From the NCBI GenBank assembly GCA_031272505.1, contig JAISTQ010000008.1, positions 1 through 57,144 of the forward strand: a DNA stretch of 57,144 bases, given 5' to 3'. Each line of letters starts with the position of its first letter. Positions within the stretch are counted from its first letter, which is position 1. The DNA is from Propionibacteriaceae bacterium. GTDB taxonomy: Bacteria > Actinomycetota > Actinomycetes > Propionibacteriales > Propionibacteriaceae. This document shows, piece after piece, positions 50,801 through 57,144 of this stretch. The notes under the pieces were generated by a model. It did no database searches. It was not told the origin of the DNA and saw only the letters and a program-made list of their open reading frames with translations. A program made the position numbers and the translations under genes.

Positions 50801-51075
50801 AAGTATGCGGGCATCAGCTCAGGATCATCCAACAACCAGCCATCCGGATCGTCTTGCTGAGCTGCCTTCCGGCCTTGCAGCAGCGTGATCGCGGAACTGA
50901 TCCGGCTGCGCACCCGATCTTTGATCTCCAGGGAGGCATTCCGGCTGAAGGTGATGATCGCCAGCTCGCGGGGCGTTACCCGCCCTTCGGCGAGATAGCG
51001 CACCGCCTCGGTGGCGATGGTGAAAGTCTTGCCAGTGCCGGCGCTGGCCTCGATGACGGTGATGGGCGCGCTCAT
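47884..51075 (-). CDS. recB: Exodeoxyribonuclease V beta subunit RecB
   Basis: The 1063-residue helicase-nuclease subunit of RecBCD (E. coli RecB is 1180). The helicase core begins IEASAGTGKTFTIATEAV (residues 8-25), the classic RecB start. It then has ITFSRNASLEIKDRV, LVDEFQDTDTIQWELL, DPKQSIYRFRGAD, TIHKAKGLEWPVVFLP and VACTRARSQLTL. The C-terminal nuclease domain shows TTFGSLVHEVYEQVDW, GSIDLLLR and FDYKTNSLG (about 995), the RecB nuclease signature. The ATG overlaps the recC stop (ATGA). It forms a trimer with the flanking gene products for break repair. Confidence 0.92.
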   Translation of the reverse strand: MSAPITVIEASAGTGKTFTIATEAVRYLAEGRVTPRELAIITFSRNASLEIKDRVRSRISSAITLLQGRKAAQQDDPDGWLLDDPELMPAYLERLQAAEQQLDSSALMTIHEFCSAMYAQLGVLANGDVGRLLEDPAEVLKQAVEDAYLKTFAAAPPGFGLEDAQKIALGLECFPDAKVTAADDDASQARAQFAAAFQAEYAAAKARLGVYTFNDQLVRLRDALAVSPAAVERLRGTLKVVLVDEFQDTDTIQWELLERCFAGHAELVLVGDPKQSIYRFRGADITAYRRAVGTATEKQTLGRNHRADAQVIETVNRLFANAELGEGIGVPMTTATHRESRLLNSPFPPVWLRELNYSNPPGVDALREQIFADLVAAVAQLFSSTAAVVDEEGTHPICPKDVAILVTKNEHGEQLVKQLSLAGIPAAFSGADSVFATAAAQEWEKLLRAFELPRRGNVRHACLTPFIGANLADLAAASSSQLSSWLDQLSRWADVYRREGVAALFAAISADGSFASRLLGKVLGERQLTDHIHLSQVLSRQYHQGVQGPALLEWLTDKIASDNTREHLRRLESDADAVQILTIHKAKGLEWPVVFLPTMWDRFSSSKVEYRPYDFKGPVDYHDETGQRCLDVSVSGSEHRKESRRRWAAEDAADELRRLYVACTRARSQLTLWWAASSANTTPSPLHRLLARDPSVVGVPQMPKQLVPPGEMEWPKAAGLQFDRVPEAISGAAAPARLPARAPSAALTLAEFTRSIDQDWRRTSYSGLTAGVHDGPVRGGLDEPEDAQAAGADEAAPAAGAGQLSPLAGFPGGTTFGSLVHEVYEQVDWHTGETELLARLEAVAAVALRRYPLPDVGAAELAAGLAPALLTPLGKLAGGKPLTAFPRSAGLAELTFEFPLDGSAKLSQVAELLAAKLPAGDPLADYPAALADPALAQTKLRGFLTGSIDLLLREAGKYYIFDYKTNSLGDPATVKCADFDVPAMAAEMIRSHYPLQAILYAVALHRFLRHRLPGYRPDEHLGGVGYLFVRGMSPAHPEFGVFQWFPPAELVVELSDLIGGGHG

Positions 51076-53942
51076 GATTCCGCCCCCATCGGGCTATACA
51101 GGGCCTCCGCCAAGCGGAAGAAGAGCGGCGCTGACCCTGGGAAGAGGGTGGGTTCGCGGTCATCGCGGTAATCGGATAGCTCTGGATAGAGCTCCAACCA
51201 AGCCTTGTCGACGTACTTCCAGTGCCTTTCCAATTGATCTGGGCGGTCATGCTGATGCTCCGCCGCCGCCTGCGCCAACTCCGGCTCGATCGGCAGCGGC
51301 CGATCCCGCCCGACCTTGAAAACCTCGATGAACCGGCCGAGTAGCTCTTGGGCTTGGGTGGCGGAGAGCGGTGGCCAGTTGGGCATCACGGCAGGCTCGC
51401 CCGCATGGCTGGAGTACTGACATTTCCGCCCGATCAACTGCAGCGCGACATCCGCCCCGGCCGCCTTCGCGGCCAGGTACTTCAGCCACGGGCCGATGAG
51501 CTGTTTGGCGCGCAACTGCGAATAGGTGAACTCGGCCAACTGGCCGTTGACGGTGGCCAACTGGCCGTGGACCCGCACTCCACCCACGGACACCTGGATG
51601 GGCAGCGGCTCGCGGGCCGCCGCTTCCCAGCCGGGCCCCAAGGCGCTGGTGGCGGCATCGCACAGCCCGGCCACGTCGCCCAGCACGGTGTCGAGCACCT
51701 GGGCGCCCAGCTGCCGTGGCGGCACCCGGCCCGAACGCCAGAGCGCGTCGACGATCTGCTCTGGCTGGTGGCCGAGCAGACGCTGTTGCAGCGTCCAATC
51801 GCCCAGGCTCCACTGGGCCAACCCGTCGACCTCCAACTCGATGCCTTCTTTGACCACCGAATCGCCGAATGAAAGGCCAGCCGCCTCGCGCAGCAGCCAG
51901 GATGCCGCATTCTTGAAATAGCTGATCAACTCCGCCAACTCCACCTCGGTGAGCGGGGGAGAAGTGCGCCGCAACGGGGCTGGCGCGGCTGCGGTGACCC
52001 CACGTGCCCGCGCTTGGACCAGCAACTCGGCCTGCTGGAAAGCCACCGGATCGAAGCTGCTGGCTGGGCTTTGGAAGGCCTCCGGGCTGAAGGCGTGCAG
52101 CGAATGCCGGATGGGAGTGCCGCCCGCGTGCTCGAGCAGGCTGTTGATCGGCCCCGAAAGCGGGACGGGCAGATTCGTCGCCTCGCTGCGATCAGCGCAG
52201 ATTACCACGAGCTTTTCACTGGTGGCCTGCACCACGTCGAACAGCGCCTGTTGATCGCGCGCGGAGCGGACGGGATCGCCAGGCTGCGGATCGAGGGCGA
52301 GCAGATCGTCCCCATCCCAGGGATCGCGGGCGGGGACCACATCCGCATCCCAACCGAGCAGCACGCTCACCTTCCGCGGAATCCGCTCCGCCTCGCCGAT
52401 GTCGCAGACCGTCAACGAGCCGTTTCCGAAGGCATCCCGACGGCGCCGATTCGCGAGCTGGAACTCGATCAGCCAGGCGGCATCGCGGCGATCCATTTCC
52501 GGGCCCGCTTCGGCTTCGGGCAAATCCGAGAGCTCCCGGGTGATGTCTTCCAACTCGCGGCGCTCATCGCCAACCGGCAGCGCCAACTCCGCCAAACTGG
52601 CCTGCGCCCGCCCCACCCATCCGGTGAACGTGGTCGCGGTCTCCAACGTCTGATTCCAGGAAGACAATGCGTCCACGAAGCGCGTCAACGCCAAGACCAG
52701 CGTGGCATCGCCGGAATCTTCATCGTCCACCGGCAGGGCGGTGCCCGCCGTCGCCAGCTCATCCGCGCTCAGCGTGATCCCCAGCAACAGCCGCTTCAAC
52801 CCTTCCGCCCAGGTGTTTTGCGGGAAGGCTTGCAGGCCGAAGCCTTGCAGGTGCGCGGCATCCAAACCGAAACGGATCTCGGCGGCCTGGGCCAACTCGT
52901 CCAGCCGTTCCAGATCCTCAAAACCAAACTTGCGGGCCACTGCCGGAATCGCCGCCAACTGCAGCAGCTCCGCCACCGTGAAGCGGGTGTGATCGGCTGC
53001 CAGCACCGCCAGCAGCAGCTCGGTGAGCCCGCCACGGGACCCGCTGGTACCGGCTGTCGTCTGCAGCCGGAAACTAGCCGCCGGATGCGCCTGCAGCTTG
53101 ATGCTGGCCACCGCCGCCGCCACCTGCCGCACCTGCGGGGTGATGACGACGACATCGCGTGGCTCCAGGCTCTCATCGGCTTGGAACAACTGGGCGAGCA
53201 CATCGCGCAGCACCTCCACCTGCCGCAGCCGCCCGTGGCTGAAGTGGAACTCGTAGCAGCCCTCCGGTTTTTCGCCGAAGCTGGCTGCCGGCGTCAACTC
53301 GAAACATTGCAACTCGGCTACCTCAGCCACGCGATCTATTAATCGCGCGCGCGCGTGGGGGAGGGGACGTGGGGCAAACAGCGCGACCCGCCCGGAGATC
53401 GACCCCGGCAGTATCGCCGCCGACAACGCCGCCGCCGCCTCCGCGCCGTCAAACCCGCCGTTCAATTCCCGGGCCCGGCGCCAAAGCTCGCCCTGCCAAC
53501 CGAACTCGCCCGCCCGCAACTGGGCGGGCAGCTCCTCGCGGTATTGGGCATAGCGGGCAAATTTCACCCCCAGCCGCCACAAGGCCGCCTGCGGCTCGGA
53601 AACCTGGGCCAGGTACTCGCTGAACCTGGTGACCGGCCCGGCAGCGACCGCCCGATGCAACAGGCCGCGCAAACCCTCCGGACTCCACCGCCGCCACGCC
53701 CGGAACGTAGGCTCGTCCAACAGCGATTCGGCCAGCTCGGACTCGAAACTGCCGAAGGTGACAAAACGCACCCCCGCCGCGACGCCCGTCTGCCGGGCAA
53801 ACTGCTGCGAGAGCCAACGCCGGGTGGCCAGATCCGGCACGATGCAGGTATCCAAGACCAGCGGATCCCCGCCGGTGGGCGCGAGGAACTCCAGCAGCGG
53901 CGGCAGCAGGCCGTCCAAGCTCTTCGCGCTCACTTTTTGCAT
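51072..53942 (-). CDS. recC: Exodeoxyribonuclease V gamma subunit RecC
   Basis: A 956-residue RecC, the inactive helicase-nuclease homologue that holds RecB and RecD and scans for Chi. Recognisable are VLDTCIVPDLATRRWLSQQ near the N-terminus, the DVVVITPQVRQVAAAV segment (helicase motif IV-like), ADHTRFTVAELLQLAAIPAVA and SVLLGWDADVVPARDPWDGDDLL. The terminal domain has the degenerate nuclease fold. It is the first gene of the operon. ATG 53942 lies nine bases after the TAGAGT -10 of a damage-type promoter, so the leader is at most about 2-3 nt. Confidence 0.87.
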   Translation of the reverse strand: MQKVSAKSLDGLLPPLLEFLAPTGGDPLVLDTCIVPDLATRRWLSQQFARQTGVAAGVRFVTFGSFESELAESLLDEPTFRAWRRWSPEGLRGLLHRAVAAGPVTRFSEYLAQVSEPQAALWRLGVKFARYAQYREELPAQLRAGEFGWQGELWRRARELNGGFDGAEAAAALSAAILPGSISGRVALFAPRPLPHARARLIDRVAEVAELQCFELTPAASFGEKPEGCYEFHFSHGRLRQVEVLRDVLAQLFQADESLEPRDVVVITPQVRQVAAAVASIKLQAHPAASFRLQTTAGTSGSRGGLTELLLAVLAADHTRFTVAELLQLAAIPAVARKFGFEDLERLDELAQAAEIRFGLDAAHLQGFGLQAFPQNTWAEGLKRLLLGITLSADELATAGTALPVDDEDSGDATLVLALTRFVDALSSWNQTLETATTFTGWVGRAQASLAELALPVGDERRELEDITRELSDLPEAEAGPEMDRRDAAWLIEFQLANRRRRDAFGNGSLTVCDIGEAERIPRKVSVLLGWDADVVPARDPWDGDDLLALDPQPGDPVRSARDQQALFDVVQATSEKLVVICADRSEATNLPVPLSGPINSLLEHAGGTPIRHSLHAFSPEAFQSPASSFDPVAFQQAELLVQARARGVTAAAPAPLRRTSPPLTEVELAELISYFKNAASWLLREAAGLSFGDSVVKEGIELEVDGLAQWSLGDWTLQQRLLGHQPEQIVDALWRSGRVPPRQLGAQVLDTVLGDVAGLCDAATSALGPGWEAAAREPLPIQVSVGGVRVHGQLATVNGQLAEFTYSQLRAKQLIGPWLKYLAAKAAGADVALQLIGRKCQYSSHAGEPAVMPNWPPLSATQAQELLGRFIEVFKVGRDRPLPIEPELAQAAAEHQHDRPDQLERHWKYVDKAWLELYPELSDYRDDREPTLFPGSAPLFFRLAEALYSPMGAES

Positions 53943-53951
53943 GATGAGAAC

Positions 53952-53973
53952 ACTCTACTCACCCCCTCCGACA
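53952..53973 (-). promoter_or_regulatory. PafBC-type DNA-damage promoter of recCBD
   Basis: On the minus strand TGTCGGAG (53973-53966), eight bases, TAGAGT (53957-53952), followed after nine bases by ATG 53942. AATAAATGTCG matches the adnA and helicase promoters. Confidence 0.6.
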
Positions 53974-54027
53974 TTTATTCGCCGAACCATCTCAGCGCGA
54001 GGTGGTGAACGTCTGGTCGTTCATAAA

Positions 54028-54049
54028 TGTCGGTGCCGCCCACTAGGGT
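54028..54049 (+). promoter_or_regulatory. PafBC-type DNA-damage promoter of the UvrD2-like gene
   Basis: TGTCGGTG (54028-54035), eight bases, TAGGGT (54044-54049), seven bases to ATG 54057. This is an exact match to TGTCRGTG-N8-TAnnnT. It lies back to back with the recC promoter. Confidence 0.68.
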
Positions 54050-54056
54050 TATGGCC

Positions 54057-55496
54057 ATGGCGAAGCCGGATGCACTCCTCACGGGCCTGAATGAGGTCCA
54101 AGCCCAGGTGGCGTCCACTTTCGGCTGCCCGGTGGCGGTGATCGCCGGCCCCGGCACCGGCAAGACGCGGGCCATCACCCATCGCATCGCCTACGGGGCG
54201 CTCACCGGCGCGCTCGATCCCGGCCACACCTTGGCCGTCAGCTTCACCACCCGGGCGGCGGCCGAGTTGCGCGAACGGGTGGCCCAGTTGGGCGTCCCGC
54301 AGGTGACGGCCGCCACCTTCCATTCGGCGGCGCTGCGCCAGGCGAGGTATTTCTGGCCGGAGGTGTTCGGCACCGAGCTGCCCCAGGTGAGCGCGGATGG
54401 CGCCGGGCTGTTGGCGGCGGCGGTGCAGCGGCAAGGGCTGGAGCTCCCCCCGTCAGCCTTGCGGGCGGTGCTCGGGGAGGTCTCTTGGGCGAAGGTCTCC
54501 AACGTGCTGCCTGACGACTACCCGCAGTTGGCGGCGCAGTATCACCGCGAGGTGCCCGAGGTGAATGCCTACGAGGTGGCCAAGCTGTTGCTGCGCTATG
54601 AGCAGGTGAAGGCGGAGGCCGGGGTGATCGATTTTGACGACATCCTGCTTTGCGCCTGCGCGCTGCTGTCGGAGAATCCGGGGGTGCGCAACCGGGTGCT
54701 GGATCAGTATCGGCATCTGGTGGTGGATGAGTTTCAGGACGTCAATCCGCTGCAGCGCACCTTGTTGGATCTGTGGTTGGACGCGAAACAGCCGGATCTG
54801 TGCGTGGTCGGCGATCCGGCGCAGACGATCCACTCCTACGCGGGCGCGCGCGCGGATTATCTGAAGCAATTCCCGTCCGCCTTCCCGGAGGCGAAGCTGT
54901 TCTACCTGGATGCCGATTACCGCTCCACCCGGCAGATCGTGGAGTTGGCGAATCGGGTGGCGCGGCACAATCTGATTCCGGGCGCGGTCACGCTGCGCGC
55001 CGAAGGCGGAGCTGGCCCCCAGGTGGAGGTGGTCGGCCACGAGACGGAGGCGGCGGAGGCCGACGCGCTCGGTGCCTGGTTGGCCAGCCTGGATTTGCCG
55101 TGGAGGTCAACGGCGGTGCTCTACCGGGCCCGCACCCAAGCCGAGCCCATCGCGCAGGCGCTGAAGGCGCAAGGCATCCCATATGTGGTGCGCTCCGAAG
55201 GCTCCACCGTGGAGGATTACCGCCCCCGTCACCATCCGGACGCCGTCACCCTGGCCACCCTGCACTCGGCGAAGGGGCTGGAGTGGGAGGCGGTGGCGAT
55301 CGCCGGCGTCCAAGAAGGCACCTTGCCGCACGCGCTGGCGGAATCAGAGGCCGAGATCGCCGAAGAGGCCCGGCTGCTGTATGTGGGGGTGACGCGCGCC
55401 CGCTCCCGGCTGCTGCTGTCCTGGGCGGCCCGGCGGCAGCTCGGCAGCGCCCTACGCCGGGTTTCCCCGCTGCTCCCCACGATGAGAGCCACCTAA
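54057..55496 (+). CDS. Short UvrD2-like SF1A DNA helicase
   Basis: A 479-residue SF1A helicase most like mycobacterial UvrD2 but shorter. Motifs: AGPGTGKTRAITHRIA (about residues 28-43), SFTTRAAAELRERV, VVDEFQDVNPLQRTLL, DPAQTIHSYAGA, DADYRSTRQIVELANRV, TLHSAKGLEWEAV and VGVTRARSRLLLSW. UvrD2 of mycobacteria has about 700 residues with a tetracysteine linker and HRDC domain; both are absent, and subdomain 2B appears reduced. ATG 54057 is leaderless; the frame is open to 54027 but overlaps the promoter. The last four codons and stop (55485-55496) run into the antisense tRNA-Thr gene. Confidence 0.87.
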   Translation: MAKPDALLTGLNEVQAQVASTFGCPVAVIAGPGTGKTRAITHRIAYGALTGALDPGHTLAVSFTTRAAAELRERVAQLGVPQVTAATFHSAALRQARYFWPEVFGTELPQVSADGAGLLAAAVQRQGLELPPSALRAVLGEVSWAKVSNVLPDDYPQLAAQYHREVPEVNAYEVAKLLLRYEQVKAEAGVIDFDDILLCACALLSENPGVRNRVLDQYRHLVVDEFQDVNPLQRTLLDLWLDAKQPDLCVVGDPAQTIHSYAGARADYLKQFPSAFPEAKLFYLDADYRSTRQIVELANRVARHNLIPGAVTLRAEGGAGPQVEVVGHETEAAEADALGAWLASLDLPWRSTAVLYRARTQAEPIAQALKAQGIPYVVRSEGSTVEDYRPRHHPDAVTLATLHSAKGLEWEAVAIAGVQEGTLPHALAESEAEIAEEARLLYVGVTRARSRLLLSWAARRQLGSALRRVSPLLPTMRAT

Positions 55497-55559
55497 GGGA
55501 ATCGAACCCTTGACCTGCTCATTACGAGTGAGCCGCTCTGCCGACTGAGCTAAGGTGGC
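55487..55559 (-). tRNA. tRNA-Thr (anticodon CGT)
   Basis: On the minus strand a 73-nt cloverleaf runs GCCACCT to AGGTGGC with a T discriminator. The D-arm is AGCTCAGTCGGCAGAGC, the anticodon stem-loop is GCTCA-CTCGTAA-TGAGC (anticodon CGT), and the T-arm is AAGGGTTCGATTCCCTT. CCA is not encoded. It reads threonine codon ACG. Its 3' end overlaps the helicase stop codon on the other strand. Confidence 0.95.
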
Positions 55560-55569
55560 GCGAGTACCA

Positions 55570-55599
55570 ATAATACGGGTGAAACGGCCAGTTTGCCAA
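55570..55599 (-). promoter_or_regulatory. tRNA-Thr promoter
   Basis: On the minus strand TTGGCA (55599-55594), an 18-bp spacer and TATTAT (55575-55570), 10 bp before the tRNA 5' end. Confidence 0.6.
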
Positions 55600-55613
55600 C
55601 GCGCCACTTCGCG

Positions 55614-56318
55614 TCAGGCCGCGGTTACGTTCGGAAGATCCTGAATCTTCTGCATCGTGGCCTTGGTTTCGTCGTCCAGATCGAAGTCGGGGAGGTACTG
55701 GCGGACGATGGCGACTTGCCGCAGCAGATGAGCCACCAGCCCCTTGCCGCGGCGGGTGATGTAGTTGATGTTGTTGGCCCGATGCGAGCGCTCGGTCTTG
55801 TCGCGGGCGCTGATCAGCAGCCGTTGCGTCTCTTCCAGATCGCGCAGCAACTGGTAGGCGCGCCGTTCGAAACGGCCGAGGGTGATCCAGGCCTCGGCGG
55901 CGTCAGAAATGTGTGGATCGACGCTGTTGCTCAACCATTCTTCCTTGGTTTGCCCTGGCTCGCGAACGGGTACAGCGCCTGACAACCACTCCACTGCCTC
56001 GTCTCCAGACATTTCAAAATTGCCAGGCAAAATTTCCACATTTCGTGCTTCGGGGTCATATATTAGTTCCACGGGCGGCACTCCAAGCGCCACCGCAAAG
56101 ACGAGCGTCTCAGGGAGCGAGATGGACCGCAGTCCATTCTCGATCTGGTTGATGGTCGTCCGGGCGATTGGGTTGCCGAGGTTGGTCAGCCGTTTGGAAA
56201 GCTGTTGTTCAGAGATGCCGATGCGATTTCTGGCGGCGCGGATGTTGACGCCGACTTGCGTTGAGAGCCGTTCCGCCCATGTTCCACTCCTGGGAAGGCG
56301 GGTCCTTGACTGGGGCAT
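55614..56318 (-). CDS. XRE-family transcriptional regulator
   Basis: A 234-residue regulator with an N-terminal Cro/C1-type helix-turn-helix (about residues 20-85: VNIRAARNRIGISEQQLSKRL, then ARTTINQIENGLRSIS and LPETLVFAVALGVPPVELIY). The rest is helical and charged, ending in ARDKTERSHRANNINYIT and a basic segment, without an enzymatic motif I recognise. Start ATG 56318 has TAGACT six bases upstream and is leaderless. It is divergent from the excisionase-like gene; the shared gap probably holds its operators. Similar regulators occur both in phage-derived and chromosomal loci. Confidence 0.82.
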   Translation of the reverse strand: MPQSRTRLPRSGTWAERLSTQVGVNIRAARNRIGISEQQLSKRLTNLGNPIARTTINQIENGLRSISLPETLVFAVALGVPPVELIYDPEARNVEILPGNFEMSGDEAVEWLSGAVPVREPGQTKEEWLSNSVDPHISDAAEAWITLGRFERRAYQLLRDLEETQRLLISARDKTERSHRANNINYITRRGKGLVAHLLRQVAIVRQYLPDFDLDDETKATMQKIQDLPNVTAA

Positions 56319-56324
56319 GAAAGG

Positions 56325-56330
56325 AGTCTA
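56325..56330 (-). promoter_or_regulatory. -10 box for leaderless XRE gene
   Basis: On the minus strand TAGACT lies six bases before ATG 56318. Confidence 0.45.
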
Positions 56331-56430
56331 CCCCCTAATGTTGTGCTATCACTCATTTTGGACGTCCGATTGCGCGGTCACGCGGCAAAACAAAATACGG
56401 AAGTGGTGCAAAACACTGAAGGACATCGGT

Positions 56431-56436
56431 TATAAT
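56431..56436 (+). promoter_or_regulatory. -10 box (TATAAT) for the excisionase-like gene
   Basis: A perfect consensus TATAAT, 42 bp before ATG 56478. No clear TTGACA lies 17 bp upstream. The transcript would have a leader with GAGAGGA as ribosome binding site. Confidence 0.5.
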
Positions 56437-56477
56437 GAACACGTGCTTCTTTCGAATACAAACGAGAGGAAACTACC

Positions 56478-56681
56478 ATGGTAGACAACAAGTTCGAGCG
56501 CCTGTGGACTCCGCAGGAAGTAGCCGCGTATCTGGGCATCCCGTTGGCCACCCTCTACAGGTGGCGTTCGATGGGCAGCCCAGCTCCGGAGGGTATCCGG
56601 TTGGGTCGGCATCTCCGCTTTGATCCGGCTACTGTGCGCGCCTGGGCGGTGTCCCGGTCGGACAGCAACCGCGAGTTCTGA
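56478..56681 (+). CDS. Excisionase / AlpA-like winged helix-turn-helix protein
   Basis: A 67-residue protein of the MerR-like excisionase group. LWTPQEVAAYLGIPLATLYRW is the helix-turn-helix (residues 9-29), and GIRLGRHLRFDPATVRAWA forms the wing and last helix. Such proteins direct excision of integrated elements or activate transcription. AGAGGA lies about eight bases upstream of ATG 56478. No integrase is present in the window, so its use as a recombination directionality factor is unproven. It is followed by two strong hairpins. Confidence 0.82.
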   Translation: MVDNKFERLWTPQEVAAYLGIPLATLYRWRSMGSPAPEGIRLGRHLRFDPATVRAWAVSRSDSNREF

Positions 56682-56696
56682 GGTAGACAACCGAAA

Positions 56697-56729
56697 ACCT
56701 GCTGGGCGGTACCGCCACCCCCAGCAGGT
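56697..56729 (+). terminator. Strong hairpin after the excisionase-like gene
   Basis: ACCTGCTGGG (56697-56706) pairs with CCCAGCAGGT (56720-56729). No T-run follows, which is common for actinobacterial terminators. Confidence 0.6.
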
Positions 56730-56743
56730 CTCTAGTCAAGCGC

Positions 56744-56769
56744 GTGCCGGAGGGACATCCCTCCGGCAC
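56744..56769. terminator. Perfect 12-bp hairpin
   Basis: GTGCCGGAGGGA (56744-56755) pairs with TCCCTCCGGCAC (56758-56769). It is followed by TTGTGTTT. It may be a second terminator or a protein-binding palindrome. Confidence 0.55.
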
Positions 56770-56843
56770 TTGTGTTTAACTCGGGTTCAACTAGCCCTTA
56801 CCCACACTTTTGAGTACACTGTTCAAGTTGCTTTCAACACATG

Positions 56844-56919
56844 GTGGCTGTAGCTCAGCTGGTAGAGCACCTGGTTGTGGTCCAGGTGGTCGCGGGTTCA
56901 AGTCCCGTCAGCCACCCCA
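56844..56919 (+). tRNA. tRNA-His (anticodon GTG)
   Basis: The acceptor GTGGCTG pairs with CAGCCAC, with G at 56843 as the extra G-1 opposite C 56916. The D-arm is AGCTCAGCTGGTAGAGC, the anticodon stem-loop is CCTGG-TTGTGGT-CCAGG (anticodon GTG), and the T-arm is GCGGGTTCAAGTCCCGT. CCA is encoded at 56917-56919, unlike the tRNA-Thr nearby. Confidence 0.96.
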
Positions 56920-56928
56920 AGCGAGCCC

Positions 56929-56952
56929 AGAGCCCAACGAACGTTGGGCTCT
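56929..56952 (+). terminator. Hairpin terminator after tRNA-His
   Basis: AGAGCCCAAC and GTTGGGCTCT form a 10-bp stem with a GAAC loop nine bases after the tRNA. No T-run follows. Confidence 0.65.
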
Positions 56953-57016
56953 GCGTGTATTCGCGGTTGGGAGCGAAGGAGCTCGTTCATTCGCGACCGA
57001 TCCCGCGAATCCACGA

Positions 57017-57037
57017 AGCCCGAATCTCATTCGGGCT
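57017..57037 (+). terminator. Hairpin with short T-run
   Basis: AGCCCGAAT and ATTCGGGCT form a 9-bp stem with a CTC loop, followed by TTGG. No gene is seen from 56953 to 57144. Confidence 0.5.
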
Positions 57038-57144
57038 TTGGCGAGCGCCGGTAGGCTGCACGCCGCTTGCGGCGGTCCAGCCACCCCAACGCAGTCGGCG
57101 GCCCAAACACCCCTATGTGCGCCATCAGGTCCGATTGGAGAGTG

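Overview
The window is about 57 kb of GC-rich chromosome from an actinobacterium (Actinomycetota). Evidence: the sigA/sigB pair with an Ala/Lys-rich SigA N-terminus, DUF7455 beside parE, SepH, DUF4193, DUF3710, PAC2 and TY-Chap proteins, AdnAB, and many leaderless genes with a TAnnnT box 6-7 nt before ATG/GTG. Gene order resembles the sigA - dut - DUF3710 - OB-fold - ceoC/ceoB segment known from mycobacteria and streptomycetes. I cannot name the genus.

Layout. 1-380: no gene, several strong inverted repeats (possible structured RNA or leader). 387-7779: TY-Chap protein, universal stress protein, HrpA helicase, PAC2 protein, TesB thioesterase. 7780-21726: housekeeping block with two sigma factors transcribed divergently, an S9 peptidase, DUF7455, convergent parE and parC (topoisomerase IV), an App1-like phosphatase, a phosphodiesterase and SepH. 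21940-23924: DUF4193, dut, DUF3710 and OB-fold genes. 23925-29898: accessory block (secreted TAP-type hydrolase, secreted CAP-like protein, Mpg glycosylase, a toxin-like gene fragment, and an array of four hairpins at about 106-bp spacing). 29899-33825: KimA-like potassium transporter opposite two KTN (TrkA-type) proteins. 33862-37467: nitroreductase; an ECF-S / DUF1893 / DUF362 operon; an SPFH protein with a ribbon-helix-helix protein. 37468-37813: tandem repeats, then an ABC-F gene.

39439-55496 is a DNA double-strand-break repair cluster: adnA-adnB, nudC, recC-recB-recD on the opposite strand, and a short UvrD2-like helicase. The adnA, recC and helicase transcripts each start from a promoter fitting the mycobacterial RecA-independent damage promoter (TGTCRGTG-N8-TAnnnT, recognised with PafBC). 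This suggests that both end-resection machines and the helicase are induced together. The window ends with tRNA-Thr, a divergent XRE regulator / excisionase-like pair, several strong hairpins and tRNA-His.

Two dispersed repeat systems stand out: the hairpin array at 29511-29878, whose stems show paired changes, and a CGTCATC-seeded intergenic repeat whose copies recur at about 33 or 64 bp.
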